DNA from: Folioceros fuciformis
Taxonomy: Eukaryota; Anthocerotophyta; Anthocerotopsida; Anthocerotales
NCBI GenBank assembly: GCA_049999805.1
Contig: JBNGIO010005624.1
Coordinates: 26,774 to 55,105 of the forward strand
Direction: 5' to 3'
Length of the DNA: 28,332 nucleotides
Shown one piece after another: positions 19,075 to 27,482 of this stretch. The stretch's first letter is position 1; each line of letters starts with the position of its first letter. The notes beneath the pieces were generated by a model. It was not told where the DNA came from. It worked only from the letters and a program-made list of their open reading frames with translations, and did no database searches. The position numbers were made by a program, and so were the translations under genes.

Positions 19075-22000
19075 ATGGCCACCGTATGGCAACCGGACCC
19101 CTTGTGGACCCAACAAATTGGTGTACGTACAGGAATTCTTCCAGGATCTCGCGCTCGGCGTGTCTCAGGGAGTGAACCCCTGGCAAACAGAGCCTCCTCC
19201 AGGTGCAGCAGTCTTAATGTCAGGAGCCCAGCACTTCCACTCTCGAGCCAATGTGTGGGTGGGGATGGGCTTTCCATCGATGCTCGTTGCCAGGAGCAGC
19301 AGCAGGAGCACTTGTGGCAACAATTCTTTCTGGACCCCAACATGTGGTGGGACAACAGACCAGAGAAGAGGAGCTCCCGTTCGCCTGACTTCCGGCGTAA
19401 GGGGTCCAGCGAGGTGCTGTGGTTAGACAACATGTTCAAGCCAGCTTGGGTTGATGAGCAGCTCGTATCCTTGGACTTGCGGATGGCTCACGGCCCCTCG
19501 TCTCCTTCCAAGTCCAGCTCTCCGGGCAAGCCTGAACCTGGCTCGAGGCGTGTAGGGTCGGAAATGGGCGTCGTAACGTCTGTAACCGTGCGCACATTAT
19601 GTCAGCAGGGGAAGCTGTCTGAGGCCGTTGAAGCCCTGGAATCTCTGGCGCAGGGAAACTCAGCTATTTCACAGTCCCTCTTTTACCCTGTGCTCAAACT
19701 CTGTGGAGCTAAGAAGGATCTGGTTTTGGGCCGACGAGTACACCAAATCATTGTCAAACTTGGGTACGAGTCGGGCTCGTACCTGGGCAACCATATCTTA
19801 CGGATGTATGCATGTGCAGGTAGGCTGCAGGAGGCCATGGATGTGTTCATCAGGGTACGCAAACCAGATGCTTTCATCTGGTCTTCCATTATCTGTGCAT
19901 GCGCCAAGCATGGGAAACCTAAGGAGGCCATCCGATTGTACAATGTGATGTGTAGGTCGGGAGTGAAGGCGGATGCTCACGTCTTTGTAGCTGCCCTTCA
20001 AGCTTGTGCATTTGCCTCTGACGTGGAATCTGGCCGAAAAGTGCACTCTCATGCCTTGCACAGTGGCATTCACACTAACTTGTTTGTTGGCAACTGCTTG
20101 GTGGACATGTATGCCAAATGTGGCGAACTGAAAGATGCACGCCATGTTTTTGACAGCATGGCGACACGGGATGTGGTTACATGGAATGCCCTTATATCTG
20201 GGTATGCCCAGCAAGGGCTCCAGCACGAGGCGCTTGTTATGTACGGACAAATGGAGCGGGAGGGACTGGTTCTGGCCAACCACGTTACTTTCGCCTGCCT
20301 TCTGAAGGCTTGCGGAAGCATTGGTGCCTTGCAGAAGGGCAGGCTTATCCACTCACTGATTGTGGAAAGAGGGCTGCTGGATAACGTAGTGGTGGGCACC
20401 TCCCTGGTGGACATGTATGCAAAATGCGGCCAACTGAAAGAAGCACGCCAGGTTTTTGAGAGCATGGCCACAAAGGATCTGGTGACATGGAATGCCCTGA
20501 TTGCTGGGTATTCAAATTGCAGTGAACCCAGAGATGCACTCCAGACGGAATTCGATAGCATGGCTGCCACGAAGGATACGGTGAGACATGATGCCTCGAG
20601 AGCCGGGATTGCCGAGCAAGGGTTCACACATGAAGCACTTGTAGTGTATGGACAAATGGAGCAGGAGGGGATCATTTTGGCTGACCATGTTACTTATGCT
20701 TGCCTTCTCAAGGCCTGTGCAAGCACTGGTGCCTTACAGGAGGGCAGGCAGCTGCACTCACGGATTGTCCAAAGAGGACTACTGGATGACTTAGTGTTGG
20801 GCAACCGTTTGGTGGACATGTATGCAAAGTGTGGTGAATTGGAAGATGCACGCCAGGTTTTTGACAGCATGGCCTCAAAGGATGTGGTTACCTGGAATTC
20901 CCTGATATCTGGGTACGCCAAACAAGGGCTCGGCCATGAGGCACTGGTGGTGTATGGACAAATGGAGCACCAAATCCTGCTTCTGGCTAACCATGTTACT
21001 TTTGCTTGCCTTCTGAAGGCCTGTGCAAGCACTGGTGCCTTACACAAGGGCAGGCAGCTGCATTCACTGATCGCGGAAAGAGGGCTGCTGGATAACGTAG
21101 TGGTGGGCACCTGCCTGGTGGACATGTATGCAAAATGTGGTGAACTGGAAGATGCACACCAGGTGTTTGACAGCTTGTCCACCAAGAATGTGGTGACATG
21201 GACTGCCCTGATTTCTGGGTATGCACACGTAGGACTCGGCCAAGAGGCGCTGGACGTGCATGAACAAATGGAGGAGGCGGGCCTCATTTTGGCTGACCAC
21301 ATGACTTTTGCTTGCCTTCTGAAGGCCTGTGGAAGCACTGGTGCGTTACAAAAGGGCAGGCAGCTACACTCACAGATTGTGGGCAGAGCACTGCTGGATG
21401 ACGTAGTGCTAGGCAACTGCCTGGTGGACATGTATTCAAAATGTTGTGAAGTGGAAGAGGCACGCCAGGTTTTTGACAGCATGGCCAAAAAGGATGTGGT
21501 GACATGGACTGCCCTGATATCTGGGTATGCAAAATGTGGTGAATTGAAAGATGCACGCCAGCTTTTTGAAAGCATGGACGCAAAGAATGTAGTGACTTGG
21601 AATGCCCTGATTGCTGGGTATGTCGAGCAAGGGCTGGGACACGAGGCGCTTGCTCTGTATGGACAACTGGGGCAGGAGTGCCTGGTTGTGGCTGACCATG
21701 TCACTTTTGGTTGCCTTCTTAGGGCATGTGCAAGCACTGGTGCCTTACAGAAGGGCAGACAGCTGCACTCACTGATTGTTGAAAGAGGGCTGCTGGATAA
21801 CGTAGTGTTAGGCAACTGCCTGGTGGACATGTATGCAAGATGTGGGAATCTGGGAGCTGCACGCCGGGTTTTTGACAGCTTGGGCACGAAGGACGTGGTG
21901 ACATGGAATGCCCTGATTTCTGGGTATGGTGTTTGTGATGATGGTCACACTGCACTAGCTTGTTTCGAGGAGATGCTAGCTGCCGGTATGCAGCCTGATG

Positions 22001-22809
22001 GAAGCACGTTCACATGCCTGCTAGTAGCATGTAGTCATGGGGGACTAATCCAGGAGGGTCGCAAGTACTTTCATTCCATGGCTGAAGAACATTGCGTCGA
22101 ACCTACGATTGAGCACTACACCTGCATGGTTGATCTTCTTGGGCGTGCTGGCCATCTACAGGAGGCTGAGAAAATGCTGTTATTGTGCGAGGGCCAAGGT
22201 GATGTTGTGGGATTGACGTCGTTGCTGAGTGCCTGCAAAAGTCACGGGGATCTGGAGAGAGCAATGTGGTGTTTTGAAAGCATTGTGAGGCTGGACCCCA
22301 AGGAGGCGCCCGCCTATGTGCTCATGGCCAATGCTTTTGCAGATGCGGGTCGGTGGAAGGATGTAGACAGGATTGAAAGACAGAGAGCGGTAGCTGGAGC
22401 TAACAAGAAACCTGCAGCGGCCTCCATTGAGGTGAAAAAGCAGGTACATAGATTCCTGGTAGGAGAAAGGAGAGAGGATCTTGATTTTAAATTGAAGAGC
22501 ATGAATGGACGTGTGAAGCAGGAGGGAGGCCACGTACCTCACACTAAGTTGGTGTTGAAGCCAATGTGTGAGAAGGAAAAGGAAGATGTCCTTTGTGGGC
22601 ATGCTGAGAAATTAGCTCTGGCGTTTGGTCTGTTGAACACTCCGAGTGGGACACCTCTTGTGGTAACCAAGAATCTACGCATGTGCAGTGACTGCCACAG
22701 TTCCACGGAGATCATGTCAAGGCTTGAACAGAGAGACATTGTGGTAAGGGATGGGTACCGTGTGCATCGATTCGCAAACGGTTGTTGCAGTTGCAAGGGT
22801 CGACCGTGA
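19075..22809 (+). CDS. Gene E: PDF-motif/PPR (PLS)-E1-E2-DYW protein, ending GRP (longest)
   Basis: Predicted organelle RNA-editing factor, 1244 residues, one exon, and the only gene here on the plus strand. Start MATVWQPDPLWTQQIGV matches genes A and F. PDF-like block at 80-138 (LWQQFFLDPNMWWDNRPEK, SPDFRRKG, KPAWVDEQL). About 26 PPR motifs follow, the most in the cluster: a degenerate first triplet, P-L-S, several near-identical P-L-S units, one S-only short unit (ISGYAKCGELKDARQLF) and P2-L2-S2-E1-E2. One module at 20512-20625 is badly degenerate (SNCSEPRDALQTEF, then TVRHDASRAGIAEQG) yet remains in frame. The DYW-type domain starts near residue 1111: HAE 1176-1178, CSDCH 1204-1208, His1231, CCSC 1237-1240, end KGRP. 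PG-box region KKPAAASIEV. A long array implies a long RNA footprint. U-to-C activity is inferred from the domain class. Confidence 0.96.
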   Translation: MATVWQPDPLWTQQIGVRTGILPGSRARRVSGSEPLANRASSRCSSLNVRSPALPLSSQCVGGDGLSIDARCQEQQQEHLWQQFFLDPNMWWDNRPEKRSSRSPDFRRKGSSEVLWLDNMFKPAWVDEQLVSLDLRMAHGPSSPSKSSSPGKPEPGSRRVGSEMGVVTSVTVRTLCQQGKLSEAVEALESLAQGNSAISQSLFYPVLKLCGAKKDLVLGRRVHQIIVKLGYESGSYLGNHILRMYACAGRLQEAMDVFIRVRKPDAFIWSSIICACAKHGKPKEAIRLYNVMCRSGVKADAHVFVAALQACAFASDVESGRKVHSHALHSGIHTNLFVGNCLVDMYAKCGELKDARHVFDSMATRDVVTWNALISGYAQQGLQHEALVMYGQMEREGLVLANHVTFACLLKACGSIGALQKGRLIHSLIVERGLLDNVVVGTSLVDMYAKCGQLKEARQVFESMATKDLVTWNALIAGYSNCSEPRDALQTEFDSMAATKDTVRHDASRAGIAEQGFTHEALVVYGQMEQEGIILADHVTYACLLKACASTGALQEGRQLHSRIVQRGLLDDLVLGNRLVDMYAKCGELEDARQVFDSMASKDVVTWNSLISGYAKQGLGHEALVVYGQMEHQILLLANHVTFACLLKACASTGALHKGRQLHSLIAERGLLDNVVVGTCLVDMYAKCGELEDAHQVFDSLSTKNVVTWTALISGYAHVGLGQEALDVHEQMEEAGLILADHMTFACLLKACGSTGALQKGRQLHSQIVGRALLDDVVLGNCLVDMYSKCCEVEEARQVFDSMAKKDVVTWTALISGYAKCGELKDARQLFESMDAKNVVTWNALIAGYVEQGLGHEALALYGQLGQECLVVADHVTFGCLLRACASTGALQKGRQLHSLIVERGLLDNVVLGNCLVDMYARCGNLGAARRVFDSLGTKDVVTWNALISGYGVCDDGHTALACFEEMLAAGMQPDGSTFTCLLVACSHGGLIQEGRKYFHSMAEEHCVEPTIEHYTCMVDLLGRAGHLQEAEKMLLLCEGQGDVVGLTSLLSACKSHGDLERAMWCFESIVRLDPKEAPAYVLMANAFADAGRWKDVDRIERQRAVAGANKKPAAASIEVKKQVHRFLVGERREDLDFKLKSMNGRVKQEGGHVPHTKLVLKPMCEKEKEDVLCGHAEKLALAFGLLNTPSGTPLVVTKNLRMCSDCHSSTEIMSRLEQRDIVVRDGYRVHRFANGCCSCKGRP

Positions 22810-24016
22810 GAATGAACTCTAGAAATGAAGATCTGGCTGGCGAGTTCCCATGCATGCCTTTGTGCGGAGGCCATGGAACATTTCTTTCTTTCTTGTGGGG
22901 TGAAAAGCCAGAGTACGTTACAGAACGTTCGAAAGGCAGGGTTAGAGAGCGATGAAGACTCCTGCGGCTCATACCAATGGTGAGGTTGTAAGCTCCCGCT
23001 TGCAGACGAGACGAGAGAGTTTACATACACATTTGCCCCTGTTGCCTACCAACCTCGTCTACATGGCTTGACATTGCTGCACCCAACGATTACGGAGCCC
23101 CAAGGCAAAGCTTGTGTGCTTCCAGCTTCCTGTAACGACGTGCACATGAATCAATGAGGCCCTCAGAAATCACCCACCCCCTTGAGATTGGGCTAAGCCT
23201 CAGATCAACTCCCAGCCTCAGGGGAACGGTGGAGCCATGGAGCGGGCTTGCCAACTGGACTAGACTAGATCGGAGCTTTGTTGCAGTGTGAGCGATGTGG
23301 AGACTAGGTGGACTAATTGTCATGCCGAAAACAAGTCCAGCCATCCATCTTCTTTCAAGTTTTCCCCGTCGAAAACAAGGCCGGGAAGGCCTTGGACCTT
23401 CTAATGAAGGACGAGTGAGCCTTCATTGCTCGTGGTGACCTTGCGACTGCACGGTGTGCGTGCAGTTCATGGTGGCCGCTTCGAAGTGGAATGAGGATTT
23501 TCGTTCTTGGGCTTGCACGGCGTGTACACTGTGTAGTGTGAGCCGCAAAGTGGACAGAGAATTCCCCTTCTTGTGATTGCACGGTGTGAATGGGGGTATG
23601 TGGAACGAGGATTCCCAGTGAGCTGCAAAGTGGAAGGAGGATTCCCGGTAAGCTGCAAAGTGGAAGGAGGATTCCCAGTGAGCTGCAAAGTGGAAGGAGG
23701 ATTCCCGGTGAACTGCAAAGCGGAAGAAGGATTCCCAGTGAGCCGCAAAGTGGAAAGAGGATTCCCATACTTGGGCTTATCGCCGTTGGACGGTGTGAAT
23801 GTAGTGTGTGGCGTGTGCTGCAAAGTGGAAGGAGGAAGAAGGATTCCCTTTCTCTTACATTAAGATATGTCTGGATTAGAGTTAGTCATCATATCCCTGT
23901 CCATGTCGGAGCTCGGTCAGGAATGGAGTTATTAAACACGCACAAATTCACACCCTCTTCCCTCTCCCCCGCCCCACCCCCCTGATGCGCACAGCAGCCT
24001 TGCATCGTCCTTCTTC
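22810..24016. other. 1.2 kb convergent intergenic region between genes E and F
   Basis: Both flanking genes end here, so it contains two 3' untranslated regions. The only evident structure is the 30-bp minisatellite at 23600-23766. Short frames on both strands (for example 23355-23768 minus and 23573-23863 plus) owe their openness to that repeat. I see no RNA gene. Confidence 0.6.
23600..23766. repeat. Minisatellite, unit 30 bp, about 5 to 6 copies
   Basis: Units carry AAAGTGGAAGGAGGATTCCC then AGTGAGCTGC. Copies alternate between CAGTGAGC and CGGTAAGC or CGGTGAAC variants, which suggests that expansion involved a two-unit block. More diverged relatives occur near 23530 and 23820. It shares the unit length of 30 with the minisatellite near 16.5 kb but not the sequence. 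Confidence 0.92.
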
Positions 24017-27000
24017 TCACGGTCGACCCTTACAACTGCAATAACCTGCTGCAAATCGATGCACACGGTATCCATCCCTTACCACAATATCTCTCTGTTC
24101 AAGCCTCGACATTATCTCCGTGGAACTGTGGCAGTCACTGCACATGCGTAGATTCTTGGTCACCACCAGAGGTGTGCCACTCGGAGTATTCAACAGACCA
24201 AACGCCAGAGCTAGCTTCTCAGCATGGCCACAAAGTACATCTTCCTTTTCCCGCTCACACACTGGCTTCAGCACCAGCTTTGTGTGAGGTACGTGGCCAC
24301 CTTCCTCCTTCACACGTGCATTCGTGCTCTCCACCTTCAGCGCAATATCCTTTGTCCTGTCTCCAACCATAAACTGATGCACCTCCTTATTCACCTCAAT
24401 GTTCGCCACTGCGGGTTTCTTGCAAGCTCCTGCTGCCTTTCTCTCTGTTTCTATCCTCTCTACATCGCTCCACCTACCTGCGTCTGCGTAGACATTGGCC
24501 ATGAGCACATACGCAGACGCCTGTTGAGGGTCCAGCCTCACAATGCGTTCAAAACACCACACCGCCCTCTCCATATCCCCGTGACTTTTGCACGAGTTCA
24601 GTAAAGACGTCAACCCCACAACATTGCTTTGGCCCTCATACTCGCACTCACACGATAATAGCATCTTCTCTGCCTCATCTAAGTGGCCAGCGCGCCCAAG
24701 AAGGTCGATCATGCAACTGTAATGCTCCATGCTAGGTTTGATGCTATATTCTTCAGCCATGGAATCGAAGTGTTTGTAACCCTCGTGCACCAGTCCCTCA
24801 TGGCTGCATGCTACTAGGAGGCACGTAAAAGTGGCGTCATCGGGCTGAACACCGGCGACTAACATCTCCTCAAAACAAGCTAGTGCCTTGTCACCTTCAT
24901 CGCAAGCACCATACCCAGCAATCAGGGAATTCCACGTCACCACATCCTTTGTGGCCAAGCTGTCGAAGACATGGCGTGCAGCTTGTAGGTTACCACACTT
25001 TGCATACATGTCCACCAGGCAGTTGCCCACCACGTTCTTGTCCACTTCACCAGTGCCCACCACAGCGTCACCCAGCAGTCCTCTTTGGACAATCTGTGAG
25101 TGCAGTTGCATGCCCTTCTGTAACGCACCAGTGCTTGCACACGCCTTCAGAAGGCAAGCAAAAGTAACATGATCAGCCAAAATGAGGCCCGCCTCCTCCT
25201 CCATCCGTCCATACACAACCAGTGCCTCTTGGCCAAGTCCTTGCTGTGAATACCCAGCGATCAGTGCTGTCCACGTCACCACATCTTTTGTGGCCAAGCT
25301 GTCAAAAACCTGACGTGCATCTTCCAGTTCGCCACATTTGACATACATGTCCACCAGGCAGTTCCCCACCATCACGTCGTCGTCTAGCAGTCCCCTTGCC
25401 ACAACCTGCGAATGCAGTTGCATGCCTTTCTGCAAGGCGCCAGTGCTTGCACACGCTTTCAGAAGGCAACTGAAAGTAACGTGGTCAGCCAAAATGAGCC
25501 CCGCCTCCTCCATCTGTCCGTACACAGCCAGCGCCTCTTGCCCGAGTCCTTGCTGGGCATAACCACCAATGAGGGCAGTCCATGTCACCACATCCTTTGC
25601 GCTCATGGAGTCAAAAACTTCGCGTGCGTCCTCCATTTCACCACATTTTGCGTACATGTCCATCAGGCAGGTGCCCACCAGTACGTNNNNNNNNNNNNNN
25701 NNNNNNNNNNNNNNNNNNNNNNNNNNNNNNNNNNNNNNNNNNNNNNNNNNNNNNNNNNNNNNNNNNNNNNNNNNNNNNNNNNNNNNGCCCACCAGTACGT
25801 CATCCAGCAGCCCTCTTTCCCCAATCTGTGAGTGCAGCTGCCTGCCCTTCTGTAAGGCGCCAGTGCTTCCACAGGCCTTCAGAAGGCAACCAAAAGTAAC
25901 ACGATCAGCCAAAATGAGGCCCTCCTGTTCCATTTGTCCATACACAACAAGCGCATCATGTCCCAGCCCTTGCTGGGTATACCCAGCTATGAGGGCATTC
26001 CATGTCACCACATTCTTTGTGATCAGGCTGTCAAACACCTGGCGTGCATCTTTCAGTTCACCACACTTTGCATATCCTGCTATCAGGGCATTCCACGTCA
26101 CCACATCCTTTGTGGCCATGCTGTCAAAAACCTGTCGCGCCTCTTTCATGCTGCCACATTTTGCATACATGTCCACCAGGCTGTTGCCGACAAACAAGTT
26201 AGCAACAATGCCACTGTGCACCACATCACCGTGCACTTTTCTACCCGACTTCAAATCGGCCGCACATGCACAAGCTTGAAGGGCGGCTACAAAAACGTGA
26301 GCATCGGCCTTCCCTCCGGACTTGTGCATCTCATGGTACAGTTGCACGGCCTCTTTGGGTTTCCCATGCTTGGCGAATGCGGAGATGATGGAAGACCACA
26401 TGAAGGCATCCGGCTTCCCCACTCTGGTGAGCACACCCATAGCCTCCTCTAGCCTACCTCCACATGCGTACATGCGCAATATATGATTCCCCACATAAGT
26501 ATTGGACCCGTACCCAAGTTTAACGCTGAGATCATGCACCCGTCGCCCCACAACCAAATCCTTCTTGGCCGTACACAGTTTCAGCACAGCGCAAAGCAGG
26601 TATGGGGAAAAGGCAAAGTCTGTCTGTGCCAGGGATTCCAGGGCTACAACGGCCTCCGAGAGCTTCCCCTGCTGACATAGCGTGCTCACGGTAACAGGAG
26701 TAACGACGCCCATTTCCGATCCTGCCCGCCTCCCAGGTTCAGGCTGCTTCTGCGGAGAGGTGGATCCGGGAGGAGAGACACCGTGTCCCATCTGCATATC
26801 CAAGGAAACGAGCTTCTCATCAACCCAAGCTGGCTTGTACATGCTGTTCAGCCACAGCACTTCGCCGGACCCCTTACGCCGGAAGTCAGGCGAACGGGAG
26901 CTCTTCTTATCTCGTCTGTTGTCCCACCATCGGGTAGGGTCCAGAAAAAATTGTTGCCACAAGGATTGTTGCTCCTGCTGCTCCTGCTCCTTGCAAACCC

Positions 27001-27229
27001 CGGCACCGCTGGAAAGCCCGTCTGTACCCAAACCGTTTTCAAGGAGTGGAAGTGTTGGTCCAGGGGTCCTTACACTTACACTCCTGCTGCACCTGGAGGA
27101 CTTGCTTCCCAGGGATTGAACGCCTAAGATGAGGTGAGCGGGAGGTCCTGAGAGAAGCCCTGCGCACACACCAACTCCAACTGCAATTTGTTGGGTCGAC
27201 AACGGGTCCGATTGCCATACTGTGGCCAT
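24017..27229 (-). CDS. Gene F: PDF-motif/PPR (PLS)-E1-E2-DYW protein, ending GRP, with internal N gap
   Basis: Predicted organelle RNA-editing factor, nominally 1070 residues including 34 unknown, one exon. Start MATVWQSDPLSTQQIAV. Gln/Glu-rich stretch at 81-88, PDF-like block at 90-147 (LWQQFFLDPTRWWDNRRDK, SPDFRRKG, KPAWVDEKL). About 19 visible PPR motifs include one S-only short unit (IAGYAKCGELKDARQVF). The 100-N gap at 25687-25786 falls at an L/S junction, and VLVG stands on both sides. Overlapping the duplicated 14 bp would remove 114 bases (38 codons), keep the frame, restore a normal S motif and leave about 1032 residues. A later L/S junction has an extra stretch (AVVGTGEVDKNVVGN). 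The DYW-type domain starts near nominal residue 937: HAE 1002-1004, CSDCH 1030-1034, end CSCKGRP. PG-box region KKPAVANIEV. Probably functional. Confidence 0.94.
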   Translation of the reverse strand: MATVWQSDPLSTQQIAVGVGVCAGLLSGPPAHLILGVQSLGSKSSRCSRSVSVRTPGPTLPLLENGLGTDGLSSGAGVCKEQEQQEQQSLWQQFFLDPTRWWDNRRDKKSSRSPDFRRKGSGEVLWLNSMYKPAWVDEKLVSLDMQMGHGVSPPGSTSPQKQPEPGRRAGSEMGVVTPVTVSTLCQQGKLSEAVVALESLAQTDFAFSPYLLCAVLKLCTAKKDLVVGRRVHDLSVKLGYGSNTYVGNHILRMYACGGRLEEAMGVLTRVGKPDAFMWSSIISAFAKHGKPKEAVQLYHEMHKSGGKADAHVFVAALQACACAADLKSGRKVHGDVVHSGIVANLFVGNSLVDMYAKCGSMKEARQVFDSMATKDVVTWNALIAGYAKCGELKDARQVFDSLITKNVVTWNALIAGYTQQGLGHDALVVYGQMEQEGLILADRVTFGCLLKACGSTGALQKGRQLHSQIGERGLLDDVLVGXXXXXXXXXXXXXXXXXXXXXXXXXXXXXXXXXXVLVGTCLMDMYAKCGEMEDAREVFDSMSAKDVVTWTALIGGYAQQGLGQEALAVYGQMEEAGLILADHVTFSCLLKACASTGALQKGMQLHSQVVARGLLDDDVMVGNCLVDMYVKCGELEDARQVFDSLATKDVVTWTALIAGYSQQGLGQEALVVYGRMEEEAGLILADHVTFACLLKACASTGALQKGMQLHSQIVQRGLLGDAVVGTGEVDKNVVGNCLVDMYAKCGNLQAARHVFDSLATKDVVTWNSLIAGYGACDEGDKALACFEEMLVAGVQPDDATFTCLLVACSHEGLVHEGYKHFDSMAEEYSIKPSMEHYSCMIDLLGRAGHLDEAEKMLLSCECEYEGQSNVVGLTSLLNSCKSHGDMERAVWCFERIVRLDPQQASAYVLMANVYADAGRWSDVERIETERKAAGACKKPAVANIEVNKEVHQFMVGDRTKDIALKVESTNARVKEEGGHVPHTKLVLKPVCEREKEDVLCGHAEKLALAFGLLNTPSGTPLVVTKNLRMCSDCHSSTEIMSRLEQRDIVVRDGYRVHRFAAGYCSCKGRP
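25687..25786. other. Assembly gap (100 N) inside gene F
   Basis: The 14 bases GCCCACCAGTACGT occur immediately before (25673-25686) and immediately after (25787-25800) the gap. The simplest reading is two contig ends overlapping by 14 bp. A missing or collapsed P-L-S unit of about 300 bp cannot be excluded in such a repetitive gene. Confidence 0.95.
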
Positions 27230-27411
27230 CGTGTGGGAACCGCTGTCGAAAGATAGCCCAACAACACACTAACGAGGATGCCCACATATGGCGCATGACC
27301 ACGCCCCACGAGCTACCACCGATGCCGCTGCCCAACCAACATGATGAAAGTCTCCTTTGCCGCTGTGTGCGGGCTTTTGCCACCGGCTATCTTCTCCCAT
27401 TTCCTTTCTCG

Positions 27412-27482
27412 TCAGATGCGCAGATTGCCTTTCAGTGCAAAGATGCGCAGGTTGCCTTTCAGCACCAGATGCTCAGGTTGCC
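27412..27482. repeat. Short tandem repeat, unit about 30 bp, 2.5 copies
   Basis: The element GATGCGCAGRTTGCCTTTCAG recurs twice and a third partial copy reads GATGCTCAGGTTGCC. It lies about 190 bp upstream of the gene F start, so it may sit within the promoter or 5' leader of that gene. Confidence 0.75.

Noticed and set aside
20694-21887. 397-codon open frame on the minus strand inside gene E
   Set aside because: It is the antisense of the PPR repeats. The same kind of shadow frame (patterns such as FAYMSTRQLP) appears opposite every gene here because the repeated codons lack the triplets that would give antisense stops.
23355-23863. Overlapping frames with GILLPLCSSL (minus) and GFPVSCKVEG (plus) repeats
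   Set aside because: Both arise from the 30-bp minisatellite; opposite strands cannot both be judged coding on this evidence.
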